This document shows positions 35,361 to 47,451 of a stretch of 64,000 bases of DNA, piece after piece. The position numbers and the translations under genes are program-made. The DNA comes from Nymphaea colorata (lineage: Eukaryota; Streptophyta; Magnoliopsida; Nymphaeales; Nymphaeaceae). The stretch is from positions 13,871,868 to 13,935,867 of the forward strand of contig NC_045150.1 of NCBI RefSeq assembly GCF_008831285.2. Direction: 5' to 3'. Position 1 is the stretch's first letter; every line of letters begins with the position of its first letter. The notes under the pieces were generated by a model that worked only from the letters and a program-made list of their open reading frames with translations, was not told the DNA's origin and ran no database searches.

Positions 35361-37990
35361 TTTTTATTAGCAGGCATTGCATGGCCACTAGCAATATCTA
35401 ATATTAACAAAAGTCACGCACTGGGTGAATTTGATCCAATCTTAAGACTGTGAAAGGTTCCATATTGGGTTGAGAAGGACTTGGTTTCACATGCAAGGCC
35501 CACAAATATTATTAACCGACAAAGTTTTGGTGGTGGCGAACCCTCTGCTAGGTTAAAAGAATCAAAACTTAGCTGGAACAATCTTGACATCAGGGCTGGG
35601 GCTTGTTCTCTCTATATGTTTGAAGTTGAACTCTTGTCCTCAGAAGAGGGGTCGACCTTTTAGTTGTTGTTAGCTCATAGCCATCTAGACATCCTTTGTC
35701 TTTCTCACTCCTCTTTTTTGCTTCTATTGTCGTTTCTTTGCTGTTCTTAATTTGTAATTTGGTGCTTTCTTGTCATCTATTTTATAATATTTTTTTATTT
35801 TATCTATAAAAATTCGTTCAGATCAACCTATTTGAATCGTACCAGTTTGTTATCGGCCCGATATTTGATCAAATTATAATTGGCATGCAGAGTTCTATAT
35901 TTTATTAAATAATCTTATTCCTAGTCCCATGAGTTCTTTTCGGTGATTGCCTGGGCCTCCCTTTTTACACTCCTACGCAAGTCCAATGATATTGGATCGT
36001 GTAGGTCGGTGCAGGGTTGTAGTATTTTTTCTTTATAAAACTGTGCATATTTTGGAATATTTACATTTTCATAAACCCTTTTTGTCCTTCTAAAAGTCTT
36101 TTTCTTTTTACTTATACATGTTATTTTGGTTATTTAGCACCCATATGCATAATTTTTCATGCATAAGACCATATAAGACACTAATTTTAGATCCGGCTTT
36201 CCATAATGCTCATGCCCATGTGAGTAGAGTCAAATGCCCTTCAACTGGCATACATAGTGCTTCCAAGTTCCATCCTTGCACTAGTATAGCAGATTGCTCT
36301 CGATCCGACCAGGTCGACTGGAAACTGAAAGCATGTCATCGTCGTTTAAGAAAAGTCATTCTTGGGATTCAAATAAAAGTCGGCTGAATTTTTCTCCTTT
36401 AACTGGCCCTTGCATCCAATTAAGACGAACCGATACAATTAATTTCTAGTAACTAAAACTTACAAGTACATCATATGTTCATAACCATCACAGTGCATTT
36501 GCATTGACCAATTGTTTGAGCATGATCTTTTGAAAGCAGTGTTTAATTATACAAAATAACAAAATAACCACTCTACTGCAGAAGTAGCTGCCTGAAATGT
36601 ATGAAGTTATTAACATGAACATAACTAAAGTTTGTGCGGCACCATCCATCATGTACCTCCACCACGGGACTTACCATCGCACATGATGATTCAGTTGAAT
36701 TTGAATGAACCTGCAATTGTGGGTCACCTTATACAGGATATGCTCTGTCACTAGGGAAGATCTCTATATTTTAACTTTAATTTGTTCCGTCTTAACGCAA
36801 AATACAAGGTCGGCCGAATGCTATTGGGCCCAGCTGCTATTAATTACCAAATAAGCACTTTATTAATTTGTCAGTCATTTGACCCAAATAATGTCAATGT
36901 TTAATTGATACCATATTTTTTTCGTTTAAGAATTAGAAATATAATTATATCAATTAATTATCAGACATTTCATGATTTTGTCATCTAGCTACCTCTAGTT
37001 TTGATAGTCATAGCACTAACTTCATCCACATTTTCTTTTCCTCGGCCCTGCAAATTAATAATCGTCAAAAACATTTTCATAAAATTAGATCAAATTGATA
37101 GATATAAATTTCAAAAAAATAACAAAGTATATTATTTTGCAAACATGTACGAAGGTTATTATAGTGTACTACTGAAGTTGAAAAAACAAAATCATTATCA
37201 ATAGATTATTGATAAAAAAAACAAACAAAGACAAAGAAAATAGTGCGTGAGCACCCCGATCGTGAGGAAGGGGATGTTCAAGTAATATTGACATAGTTAC
37301 TCTTTGATGTAGATTCATTACTTATTCTTTCTATTAAAAGGGATGACAGCCTAACTCCGAGCAGAGTTTGCATCGAAAGTTACAAAGAAAATTGTGGTGG
37401 TGTACTTATGTCCGGATGGTTTGAGAGATTGATTCGATCCTCCTTTGTACTTTAAGTTGTCTTTGATAGTTTGGTGTAGCATCGAAAGGTATGCTTTAAA
37501 GGATCCTCAGCTTAAACAAACTAAAGATTTATGTAGCATGGATCTTAAATCCATGTATATTAAAAATGATAGATTTAAGGTCGGACGGGGGGGAGTTTCG
37601 ACCTGATCTGGTCCCCGTTGAAACAAATGCAACCACAACAATAAAAACAAGCTATTGGCAATGCCTTTTGTCGTTGCAAATAAGATTATTGCCAACTCGC
37701 AAAAGTCCAATACTCGTCCTTGCCCTTTGCAGTGTTGCCAAAGTTTCGCTAGCCTCGGATCACCTGCTCCCATTTTAGAAGTGCACGGACTGGTCATTCC
37801 CAGCTTTTATCCAATGACATGCCCGTGTTGAGAAAACTTGACAAATCAATGTAAATTTGAAAATTTACATGGACAACGACAGATTCAGATTAGACATCCC
37901 TATCAAGTTTGAGTTTAGAATGCATTTATAAAAGAAAGAATTGTTAAAATTTACTTGTTTCCACCATTCTTTCCGTTCTACTTCAAACTT
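35361..37990. other. Right-arm non-coding segment including dispersed repeat copy 3
   Basis: Inverse match of left-arm 15,400-18,050. 36,120-37,070 is the counterpart of the dispersed repeat at 16,385-17,340. 37,270-37,345 holds the single copy of the 63-bp unit that is tandem in the left arm. A segment at 37,560-37,790 with TTGCCAAC and GTTGGCAA-type motifs may be a small inverted-repeat element; evidence is thin. No gene is supported. Confidence 0.5.
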
Positions 37991-39445
37991 CTCAGCCATG
38001 GAAAAATGATGTATTTGATGTAATCCAAGCATGGCTTTCCTTCAACAATATTGGGGGGGCAGTAAGCTTCTTGATTTCCACATCAACTTCTGCCTACAAG
38101 ATCCAAGATCAAAGAATCGATCAGTTTCAGCACAAAGAAATTAACCAGCGTCAATCAATAGGACAAGCTTCTACAACAGGAAGAAACTAATCTAGCATGC
38201 ACCTTAGAAAGGACAAGCTTCTGTGAATCAATCATGCCCATCGAGTCTAGATCTAGATTAACTCTCCACTCCTTGCTGACATCCACATCTGCAGTGCCTG
38301 ATAGGACCATAACTAGTCCAGATCTGATGAGATGACTCAGATGTTCTCTAGAAGAGAAATTAACTCATGATCCACTAAGTCAAAACCAGCTTCATGCCAC
38401 CAAGGGACAAAATGCAAGTTCCGACTAAAATTGACTTGATACTGATGAAACTACAAAAAAAAGGAGGAAATTCGAAAATTCAAACTGTTACAGTCTTAAT
38501 GTATTAGAAGCAAAGTAGTTTACAAATCAAATCATGAGAATATATATTGTTACATTAAAGAGAGGCAGCTCTTTAAAAATGCACCATGTCTCAAACAGCA
38601 ACTATGTGTTTCAACAACTATACTAAGTAGTAAGTAGATTACACTTGTGACATGTAACTTGTTTCCAATAGCTATAGGTGTGCCATGAGTCTTAAGAATT
38701 ATATTTATAATTTCACCAATACATTCTACTTGTTGAGTAAATTGGCCAATAGAAGATATACCAAGATAAGATCAAGAGAAAGGATTAAGTAGACCAAGTA
38801 AGGTTACTAAAAATAGCAAGAAGGCAATAGACAGTATAAAGGCTATAATCCCAAAAGATCTTGGATGCTCCATGAGCAGCAATTAGGGCACGGCCATCAG
38901 CAAAGAGGAATTCCTACATCCATACCAGTGCTACATAGTAATGAGACTGAATAATCATCTTACCCATGTGTTCCAGGAGGAAGGCCTTGAAGTTGTTCGG
39001 TATAAGGTGGCATATCGAAAAGTACAAAGTCATAAAATTCTTAATAAATAAGTAGATTGTATTGATTTCCAAATAAATATATTCATGCATACAAAGTATA
39101 TGGTAGAGACATTATGGAGGATGACCACCATACCACATGCAAGATAGCATGTGTATAAAAATATCAATAAACATGCATTAAAAGATCGATATAAATATGT
39201 AGATAAATAGCTATATGTAATACATAAATAAATAGAGAACTAATGTAAATGTGTACGACATTATCACTTCAAATAATATGTCACCTTTGAGTCTTTGATA
39301 ACTTTGAAGAAACCAAATGTAAAATTAGGACTCGTGTGTAAAAAAAGTGTAGCAAATACCACCAAACTACCTTATAGGTATCCGCACTGCCGTTTCAAGA
39401 TAATCTAAGATGCCCTCTATTGTTCCTTGCAACACCACCTTTAAA
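37990..39445 (-). other. Unrecognised exon-like blocks shared by both arms (right copy)
   Basis: Minus-strand counterparts of the left-arm blocks. VVLQGTIEGILDYLE and TAVRIPI lie at about 39,370-39,440, followed by a GT donor. LQGLPPGTH lies at about 38,965-39,000 in one frame, or KAFLLE in another. ALIAAHGASKIF lies near 38,870-38,910. GEIINIILKTHGTPIAIGN lies near 38,650-38,740. MVLSGTADVDVSK and DSMGMIDSQKLVLSK lie near 38,205-38,315. PEVDVEIKKLT lies near 38,050-38,095. The last two are cleaner here than in the left arm. The protein is not recognised. Confidence 0.35.
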
Positions 39446-39629
39446 GTCAAATAAAATAAAACATCAACCTCGTATTTGAAAAGAATTAACATGGCATATA
39501 AGACTTGTCAGTTTCACATAGAAAAAAACCCCAAAATGATCAAATGTAGTCAGACTAGGAGAAAAGATAATGAAAGATATACAAAATGTGTCATTTCTAA
39601 GATTATAAGATTCTAACTTTTAGAACTAA

Positions 39630-40335
39630 TGTAAATGTGTCATTGACTTGAGGATACAACCTCGAGCTCGACTCACTTAACTCGTTTATATTAATTTATT
39701 ACTTCTTATTTCTTTTAACTCATTGAACTGGTTTTTTAATTAATTCAACTATAAACATTCGTCTAACTATTAATGCTGGTGGAGCTGATTTTAAATGGAT
39801 CGAGTTCTTACAACTCGAACTCGATCTTTGAGTATACATTTAAGCTTGAGCTCAACTCGTTTCAAGTCAAGCTTTTACAACGGAGCTCGAGTCAAGCCCA
39901 TGTTGATTTTGACTCTTACATTAGGCATCCGACTGAATCACACCCTTAAAGAACTTATGCTTCTGCTATTCATATAAATAGTTTTTTGGTAGGAGGATGA
40001 CATGAAGTTTTACAAAAGCAGTTTAAAAAGCAAAACAAAACAAAACAAAAAGGTTAAAAAGATAAGCGGATCGTGTTTGGCTCATAAGAAATGAGATTAT
40101 GAACCGGGTTGTATCGGACCGGTTGACTGGGTCGATCCAGCTCAGGTCTTAACTGGGGTCAATGATATATCACATGAACATTATTTTTGGGGTCCCACCA
40201 GCATGTGGTTGCAAGCGGTGATCGTCTCGATGAGCATCATCATCCCATCCCTATCTAAAACTCATCCTTATCTGGTTCACCGTGATCTATGGGGGTTCAG
40301 CGGCTCTTTTTTCATGTCTCCCTGACCCTGCCTTC
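39630..40335. mobile_element. Right-arm-specific insertion with GAGCTCGA-rich sequence
   Basis: The flanks (TTCTAACTTT at 39,612-39,621 and GGGAGAGAGTTGAATG at 40,342-40,357) are joined with only ~25 bp between them in the left arm (near 13,262-13,295). The first half (39,650-39,900) is rich in GAGCTCGA and CTCGAACTCGA motifs, like the ends of the element at 8122-9187. The second half (40,000-40,335) has higher GC content and no recognised content. Clear terminal repeats were not found. Confidence 0.5.
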
Positions 40336-40486
40336 AAATTTAGGGAGAGAGTTGAATGTGCAATAACCAGAAACACACAATTATGACCAAATAAAACCCT
40401 TACTTATAGGTGACAAAAGTCTATAACTTTTGTTCCTACAATAAATAATTCATTTCTAAGTGTTGGACTTTTTTCATGGCTGGACC

Positions 40487-41818
40487 TTAGCCCTGTGTAC
40501 ATTCAGTTGGTGCAAAAGAAAGCAGTCTGTTGCCCAGATCATACTTGACATGCATATAATGCTGTGCAATATTCCCAAAGATGGGCATCTCTCCATCTTT
40601 AATGGCTAAGCAGGCGATTCCACTTCTAAACATTGCAAAGATATTTGAAGGTGGCAGCTTCTAGTCTGCATTAGCGAAATGAAAGGTCATCCCCGGCAAC
40701 CCTTCATATGGATCACCATTGTTCTCTACATGGTAACACAGCAAATCTTGCTCTGGAGGATAGAAGCGTTCATGGTTTATGACATTTGCCACTTGAAAAT
40801 ACACATCTTTTGCAAGAAAAGTCAGGCTGGTACCCGAGTCTATGATGATCGATCTGGCATCTCCCAACAATGCAGTCATCTGTGCACTACCAAATTGTAT
40901 GTTGAGTCTGCTGTTCCCGACACTTATGTTTGTCAGGATGAGCACATAAAAGTTGCCTTCACCACCATCTGATGCCATCGGCGTCTCTTGAACATCTTCT
41001 GTGCCTGAAAACGGTGCATCCTCACCGAATTTGAGCTGTCCCGCGGAATTGTTTTCATTGCTATACGGGGGAAGACAGTAAGCAAATTTGTCATCAATGG
41101 AAGAGCCAATCTGTTTAACAAGAGAGGGAGGACCACGGCCAAGGCCAGGAACTTTACGCAGGGCAGAATCAGGATTATCTGCACGATGAACAGAACTAAA
41201 GACAATTCCTTCATGCTTGATGGTGTCGGCACCATTGTCAAACAAGAGCATCTCGGAGGCTAGGACCCCTTCTACTTCGGAATTTGCTCTATAGGAATAT
41301 CTGAAACAGCAAAGTTGGTCGCTGGTGCAACGATGGTCGTGCAATTCCGTGCAAAAGCTGGTGGAGCATCTCCTGTTCTTGTAGGTGGACGACTGAAGTG
41401 GATCAAACATTGGTGTTTTGACATGGCAGTTGTCACAATGGCAGCATGTTGTCCATATGAGGTTGCTACCAGCGTCTATAATGGTCCAGTACAGGCTGGA
41501 TGGGGTACCTAGCGAGAGTTTCACGAGAAACTCACCGGGACCAGCCATCACAGGGCTGGAGATCACACTTGTGGTATTGGAAAACTGTGAAGCAATGCTG
41601 CGGGAGCGCAACATGGAGGGTGGAGCCTCCTGCTCAGCTCGTTGAGCTAGAGTGGATGAAGGGTCATAGAGAGGTGACAGGGATGAGTCTCGATGAAAGA
41701 GGTCTATAGAGAAGCCGAGAGGTTTCGAAGCGAAGATTGTGGTAAGGTTAGGCAGTATTGCAAGTAGGAGCAGCTGCAGGAGGAGGCTGAATGCTAAGGG
41801 GGAGAAGAAGGATGCCAT
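40487..41818 (-). pseudogene. Nepenthesin/CDR1-like aspartic protease with a premature stop and altered active site
   Basis: A single-exon A1-family aspartic protease, normally secreted or apoplastic. ATG at 41,816-41,818 has a good context (CACCATGG). Residues 1-30 form a hydrophobic signal peptide (SLLLQLLLLAIL). Residues 31-90 resemble a propeptide (FSIDLFHRDSS). The mature region follows from ~95 (GEFLVKLSLGTP). The first catalytic motif, usually DTGS, is DAGSNLIW (Asp115). Cys-rich nepenthesin-insert residues follow (CCHCDNC), then GLGRGPPSLV and the intact second motif IIDSGTSLTFL (Asp327). After residue 385 (FHFANAD) comes TAG at 40,661-40,663. Fifty-seven further codons remain open in the same frame to TAA at 40,487 (LPPSNIF, IFGNIAQHYMHVKYDLGN, FAPTEC). 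Total length 443 codons is normal for the family. The stop removes the conserved end of the C-terminal lobe. The flap is also unusual (YRANS for YGDGS). Probably a recent pseudogene; stop read-through or a truncated product cannot be excluded. Confidence 0.88.
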
Positions 41819-41860
41819 GGTGAGGACTAAAAAGTTGCTGTACTAAGGATAAATGTGTTG

Positions 41861-41870
41861 ATATTTATAA
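41861..41870 (-). promoter_or_regulatory. TATA box of the aspartic protease
   Basis: TTATAAATAT on the minus strand, 43-52 bases upstream of the ATG. This spacing would place the transcription start roughly 15-20 bases before the start codon, a short leader. It is well formed but unproven. Confidence 0.5.
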
Positions 41871-42820
41871 CGGAAGTCATAGTTATGGTGGCCACTGATG
41901 AAGGGAAGCATTTGGATTTTGAAAATTCTGCAAAAAAAAAAAAAAGACATGTGGCTGAACTGAGTTACATATTCCTTTGTGTAACCTTAACCATCACAAT
42001 GGAGAAAAGTGGTAGCATCTTCCAATTGCTAAGCTTAGGTATAACAATGACAAACATTTGAAGACTTTCAAACACAAAAGGAAGGCAGAAGACACTTTAA
42101 CGTATTACATAAGTGACTACAATAACTGTTGAATACGTTGGAAGAAAAGATTGTCCTAATGGTGTTTGAAAATTTTTTTTAGGCATCAGGGCTCGCATGG
42201 CCCTGGCCCCACCTCAATTTTTTTAAAAAAAAATTATATGTAAATTTTAGTAAATTTCACTTGTCCTATATAAAAATTTTGAAAAATGATATTTTGACCT
42301 TAGTCAGAATTTAGAAACATTAATTCGGCCCTTCTCATGAATTTTTTTTGGCTCTGTCCCTGTAACACATGGTAGTCCCTGCTCCAAAACCTGTACATTG
42401 ACCTCCTTAATCCGTGAACCTTGAAGTGTTTGGAAAATCTTTCTCCCACACGATCCCTCTCTATACATATATATATACAAATGTCTTTCCACCCCACGAT
42501 ATTATGGGCTCTCATCTGGTGATAGTTCATGGGGCAGAGGCTCATGCAGTGAGGGTTTGCAGGTATGCTATGTCCATTTTGGCCATATCATATTCCTCTT
42601 TTATATTTTTATATATATATCAAAAAATTAAATGGTGACTCTGATTATTCAATGTTACTCTACTTGTTCATAAGGACTATTTGATTCATTATAATGAATG
42701 GATGAGAGAAAACTAAAGAAAAAAAGTAAATGGGTATTTTTGTCATCTAGTATTAGTTTATACCTTTTTTTTTCTTCATCTTTCTCTCAACCGTTATGTG
42801 GGTGAATGTGTATATGGCCA

Positions 42821-42863
<43 letters not shown>

Positions 42864-43930
42864 TATTAGCAGTAATTGGCTGGCGTTACATGGCTACTAA
42901 CAATATTTTATGTTATCAAAGTCTTGCATTGAGTGATGTTTATCCACTCTCAAGACTGTAAAAGGTTTCATGTTTGAGTTGAAGTTGGACTTGCATTTCG
43001 TTCTTAAATCAAAATTTCAAACCATCAAATGCCCCCTAAAAGAGCGGTCGACCGTTTGTTTGTTCATGGCCATTCTCTCGGGCCAGGCTATCTATAACAG
43101 CATGTAGTCATCTCCTTCTCGGGCCCAAGGATGCCTGTGAGTGGGGCCAAATATCCATCAACTAGTATAGTGCTTCCACTCCAGTTGCAGTATAGAAATG
43201 TAGCACCAACATCACTCGTGCTCCGTTAGACTTATGCTAAGCATCCCCCTTTCCGTCTACCTACTTAGGGGTTGTTCTTATTTTGAAAATTTTATGAGTG
43301 TCCCTGCTGTTAAATGACTCTTTAACAATATTGGAGCCACATTGTGGATATTGTAAGCAATTTCCCTTACCTGTCATTGGTACTAGTTTTTAAAACTTTT
43401 AATATACCTTAAAATTGAAAATTAAACTAATATTGCACCTTAGCCAGAAATTTTTGGATTTGCCACTACCCCTTTAGGGTTCTATTTTTCTTCAGCTTGT
43501 TCTCTCGCTGAAAACCATTTTGGTGATTTTCTTCAGGATTGCATGCAACTTTTTGTGTTTCTGCACCCTTCTCCAAAATCCAAGCAATGCTAAGTAATAA
43601 CTTTTGAATATTCTTGTGTTGAAGAATTCCAATCATAAATTCATCAAGAACAGAGACATCTTAACGTATCCCTTAGGTAACCACAGTAAGCGTTGAACAT
43701 GCTGTAGGAGGGAAAGTATTGAAGCTAAGTGTGGGTTGCTGTGCACCATTGCCTATACCAGTCAGTCAAAAATATATTGTGATGATGGTGGACCCAGCTT
43801 CTGTCACATCATAGTGCCCACGTTTGATGTGACTCACGTGCCCTCCAGCCAAACCGGCTTGGCTCCGCCACTAAAAACGGGTTGAGATCACCAGTTGGCG
43901 GGTTAGCATGAGCTTATTCGTGTCATGAGA
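41871..43930. other. Non-coding sequence upstream of the protease and beyond the right arm
   Basis: 41,871-42,645 is retained only in the right arm. 42,646-43,042 returns to inverted homology with 12,871-13,079 and contains a TA array at 42,823-42,860. 43,043-43,930 has no counterpart in view and no supportable gene. The long minus-strand frame at 42,300-42,545 shows no motif. Confidence 0.5.
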
Positions 43931-44290
43931 AATCAATTTTTTGATGGGATATTCATATGATCCATCTATTATAGAAGGTTGACTGGAAAATAGACGAATG
44001 TCATCATACTTTAAACATGTTTAACGATTAAAATGGGTGATTAACAATGGATTGGCGAGATCATTTCTGAATATTCAAGGGATTCAAATAAAAGTTGGCC
44101 TATTTTTTTCTCTTTGAACTGGCCTTTGTGTCCAATTAAGACAAACCTCTACGGCTGGATGGTTATTTTCTTGTTTGGTGTTGATAAAAACCAAAGCAAA
44201 TGATGCATTTGCAATGATCAATTGCTTGACCATGGTTTTCAATGATGGAATAGAACTTTTGTGGCAGTTTTTAGCAACACAAAATAACCA
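43930..44290 (-). repeat. Dispersed non-coding repeat, copy 4 (outside the right arm)
   Basis: Inverse match of 29,160-29,460. Landmarks are GATGGGATATTCATATGATC, ATGTCATCATACTTTAAAC, ATGTTTAACGATTAAAATGG and TTGACCATGGTTTTC. It lies about 0.9 kb beyond the visible end of the right arm. Its best match flanks the inner end of the same arm. Confidence 0.7.
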
Positions 44291-46406
44291 TCCGAGCATA
44301 GAAACAGCTGTGATTTCAATACACACACACACAGAATAGCTTATGACAGGTATTAGCAAATAAAAGCAGCACACGTTTATGAAGCAACACTGCCGTAGGC
44401 GTGGCACTTAATTCTAAGAGGTGGAACTAATATGAGCTTGTCCATGGTGAAACACTTCATGGTAAAAACGTTTAGAAGTGTAAATGTTGCCGGTGAATGG
44501 ATGAGCCAATTTGCTTGGGTTCATTCAGAGTTGTGTGTAAATATTGATAATGGAACAAGTTCTTGTCGATTGATGAGGAGGATAGTTGGGAGTGAATGAT
44601 TTTCATTATACAGTAAATTATTGTCTATGTGATTATAATTATGATGATGGCAACAGATCGTATGCATGCATGATTAACGCCTAAATCCTAATCATGATGA
44701 AGAAAAGCTCATATGTGCAAGCCAATGTGTAAGCTATAAATTCTCATAGATACATGTTCTATTAACTAAAACTAATTAATCATGTAGTTCAGTTCAGATA
44801 TGCATGCAGACTGATTTCTTTAAGATTGATTCTTACATGCAATATGCTGGAACTTTACTTGCTTATAGGATTTTCAGGTGATTCAAAAATGGATGGTTTG
44901 TGAAAATATTTTCAAAATGATCTTATTAATAAAAGAATATCCTGCGAAAGTGATAGATTGGAGCATCGCTTCTTAACAAATCAACCATATAAATAATCTC
45001 TGCAAGGTGATTTAATCAAAATTATTTGTCGGGTGCATATATACATGCTTGTTCTTGAGCTTTTAGTACATCTCATGAATCTAAATCATGAATAAATGCA
45101 GCTCCAATATGCAATCGGAAGTGCAAGCTGCAGCAAGTCATGCTACAAAATCTTGTATTGGTGTGTATGAGAGTGAGAGGGCATACAGTTAAATACGCTT
45201 TCAGCTTGAACACAGGCACAAGCATAGTACTAAACAGATTCCATAATATGTTATTCCTGTGAAGACTCAATACAACTTCAAAGAATTTCTGAAGAAGCCA
45301 AGTTGGGCCCCTTTGCAAAGTACTTTCACTTCCTGAGAATGAAAAATCATCACTTATTTGATGGTGGAGAAATGCGGCCATCCAAAATAGACATTAAAAA
45401 TCTCCAAGTTCTCTGAACTTCTGCACTTATTTACTTTTAGCACAGAGGACATGAGTAATCACAGGAAATTAAGCAGCTTTCTTGGGATTTGCATACAAGA
45501 ATGTGAGCTAAATCCTCTGAGACTAGATGAGAATTGTCAGTGTTTAGGAGCTGGATGAGAAGTACTACTTGAATCTTCTTGATTTCTAGTTTTCTTCATT
45601 ATCCGTTGGCTTATTAGACATTCTTGCATTTTCCTAGATAATCCAGTACAGAAAAACAAGTTGGGATGTTAATCTTTCAAGTTTGTGTAACAGCAGAATC
45701 ATCTCCTTTTTCAAGTTGGCAGGAGTACAAGTCTGTTCTCTGAACGTCCGACTTTTTGAATGTGGAACCACCAGTAGCTACGGTCACATAGTTTCTTGTT
45801 AGTCTCCAATCAGCAGTAAAATGCACATTCTTGTTAGTCTCTAATCAGCAATCCGGCAAGCGCATGTGAAACACCAGTAGCTACCGTCACATAGTTCCTT
45901 GTTAGTCTCTAATCAGCAATAGAATGTTCATTCTTGTTAGTCTCCAATGAGATAATTTGGAACTATATACATGTTAAATCTTAATTATCCATATGACTGA
46001 CATCTTTAATGTTTACTTCAAGATCAAATCCAATGAGTAGATATGTAGATTGGATATGTTTAAATGTTTAATCAGCATTCAATCAACAGTTAGTCCGAAT
46101 CCCAATTAGAATCCCATTTGGTAAAAACTTGGTGAATCTGGTTTCCCATTTGTGTGAAACTTCACTTATAATGGGGAACTTTCTTCTGACATTGTTCATT
46201 TTCACTTCCCCTTCTGTCGTTTCATTTCTTTCTTTGTTTTATCCTTTTTTCTTAACGTACCTTTCGATTTTTGACAGTATCATAAATCACATTATCTTGT
46301 TAGAGGTGTACAATTAATTTTCCATCAACTTTCCTTTTTTCTTATGGTTATTCAGGCATGAAGGAATACTTAATAACGTTCCAAATTGACTTGCCAATAA
46401 TCAAAC
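44291..46406. other. Intergenic sequence with a local tandem repeat
   Basis: No gene supported. The expected last exon of the dehydrogenase, a short VVGDVALQLH-like segment, was searched for on the minus strand and not found. A ~103-bp tandem repeat at about 45,766-45,950 contains ACCAGTAGCTAC, GTCACATAG and several CTTGTTAGTCTC motifs. Confidence 0.5.
45766..45950. repeat. ~103-bp tandem repeat, about two units
   Basis: ACCAGTAGCTAC starts units near 45,768 and 45,872. Each includes two CTTGTTAGTCTC-AATCAGCA modules. No function is evident. Confidence 0.8.
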
Positions 46407-46619
46407 CTTTGCCATAGATCTGTGGGAATATTCAGTAACTCCAGCAATATAAGGTGTGATCAGCACATTAGGGTGCTTAAGAATTGGATCATCTGGATGA
46501 AATGGCTCAGTCCATGCAACGTCAATTCCCAGACCACCCAAATGTCCAGATTCAAGAGAGGATTTAACAGCTTCATAGTCTAGGAGACCACCACGAGCAA
46601 CATTGACCAGAATAGCACC
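46407..46619 (-). other. Dehydrogenase exon 6 (catalytic Arg/Glu, His replaced by Tyr)
   Basis: Seventy-one codons in phase 0, between an AAG acceptor at 46,620 and a GTTTGA donor at 46,406. The order ILVNVARGG, GHLGGLGIDVAWTEPF, NVLITPYIAG and SHRSMAK is the standard C-terminal catalytic half. This exon lies ~12.9 kb from the preceding one. Confidence 0.9.
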
Positions 46620-47451
46620 CTTGAGATAAAACAACAGTTTGTGAATGATATGACATTAATTACAATCACTCAAAGGCGCTAATTAGCACAATTTTTTGAC
46701 TTCAAAATTAATTAATGAATCTGGAATATCTTTAACGAGAAATATGTCAGCTAAAATTATATTCTTAACAGATGTTCTTATTTCATAATAAGTGCACCTT
46801 GGATTACAAGCTTGATTGCAAGTCACTAAAATTGTATTCTTAAGAGATGTTCATATTTCTTAGTAAGTGCACCTTGGATTACAAGCTTGATTGCAAGTTA
46901 ATATATCGTTCCATGGTCCTGGCCAAATTCAACAATTACTAACAACATGACAACATTATGTTGGTTAAGAATAAGTTATTGTCAGCATAAACTATTTCAG
47001 TTTTTCAAGTTCATATTTTTAACAAAAGAATTGTCAACCAGATCAAAGTTTAACCTTAACTAAAAGCAGTTTGAGTCCAAAGGGATCCAGCACCAATTGT
47101 ATCTCATTTTTTCTAAATGACATTATTATATCGTGGCCAAAAATGATGATCTCTGTCATCATTGGCCATAAAAGTACACAAAAAGAAATCTTTGAGACCC
47201 ACTAACGGAGTTTCTACGTGCAATTTAATCTGAAATTAGGAAGAATGCAACTATTAACTTCAGACAATGTATTGAATTGCATGTTTGCACTCAAATCTGC
47301 AGCCCCTTTTAGAAAACAGGGCATAATGTACATGGAAGAAGCAAGATCCTGAATGGGACATTTCAAGAAGGACTGGACAACGACAGAACCTACTTATAGA
47401 TACCATGGCATGTTCATGTTCCCCTAATAAATGGTCATTCAACTATTATAT
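46620..47451 (-). other. Dehydrogenase intron, 3' part beside the Gypsy element
   Basis: Intronic DNA with a 75-bp tandem repeat (46,751-46,899) and no coding signal. The Gypsy LTR begins at 47,452. Confidence 0.7.
46751..46899. repeat. 75-bp tandem repeat, two units
   Basis: CTAAAATT starts units at 46,751 and 46,826. Each ends TACAAGCTTGATTGCAAGT. Confidence 0.88.

Larger units (their letters stand above)
29510..43042 (-). repeat. Right arm of the large inverted duplication
   Basis: Inverted counterpart of 12,871-24,030, starting abruptly at ATTCAGAAATA (29,510-29,520) and traceable to CTAAAAG at about 43,042. It is longer than the left arm mainly because it keeps the protease gene and its upstream DNA (40,532-42,645) and has an extra ~0.7 kb at 39,630-40,335. 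It lacks the NEK fragment and the left arm's extra tandem copies. Beyond 43,042 comparison is impossible because of the gap on the left side. Confidence 0.95.

Noticed and set aside
12871-43042. Inverted duplication as an assembly artefact
   Set aside because: The arms differ by many substitutions, at least five large indels and arm-specific tandem duplications, which a copied contig would not show.
44084-44407. 107-codon minus-strand frame
   Set aside because: Overlaps a dispersed non-coding repeat whose other copies do not keep the frame.
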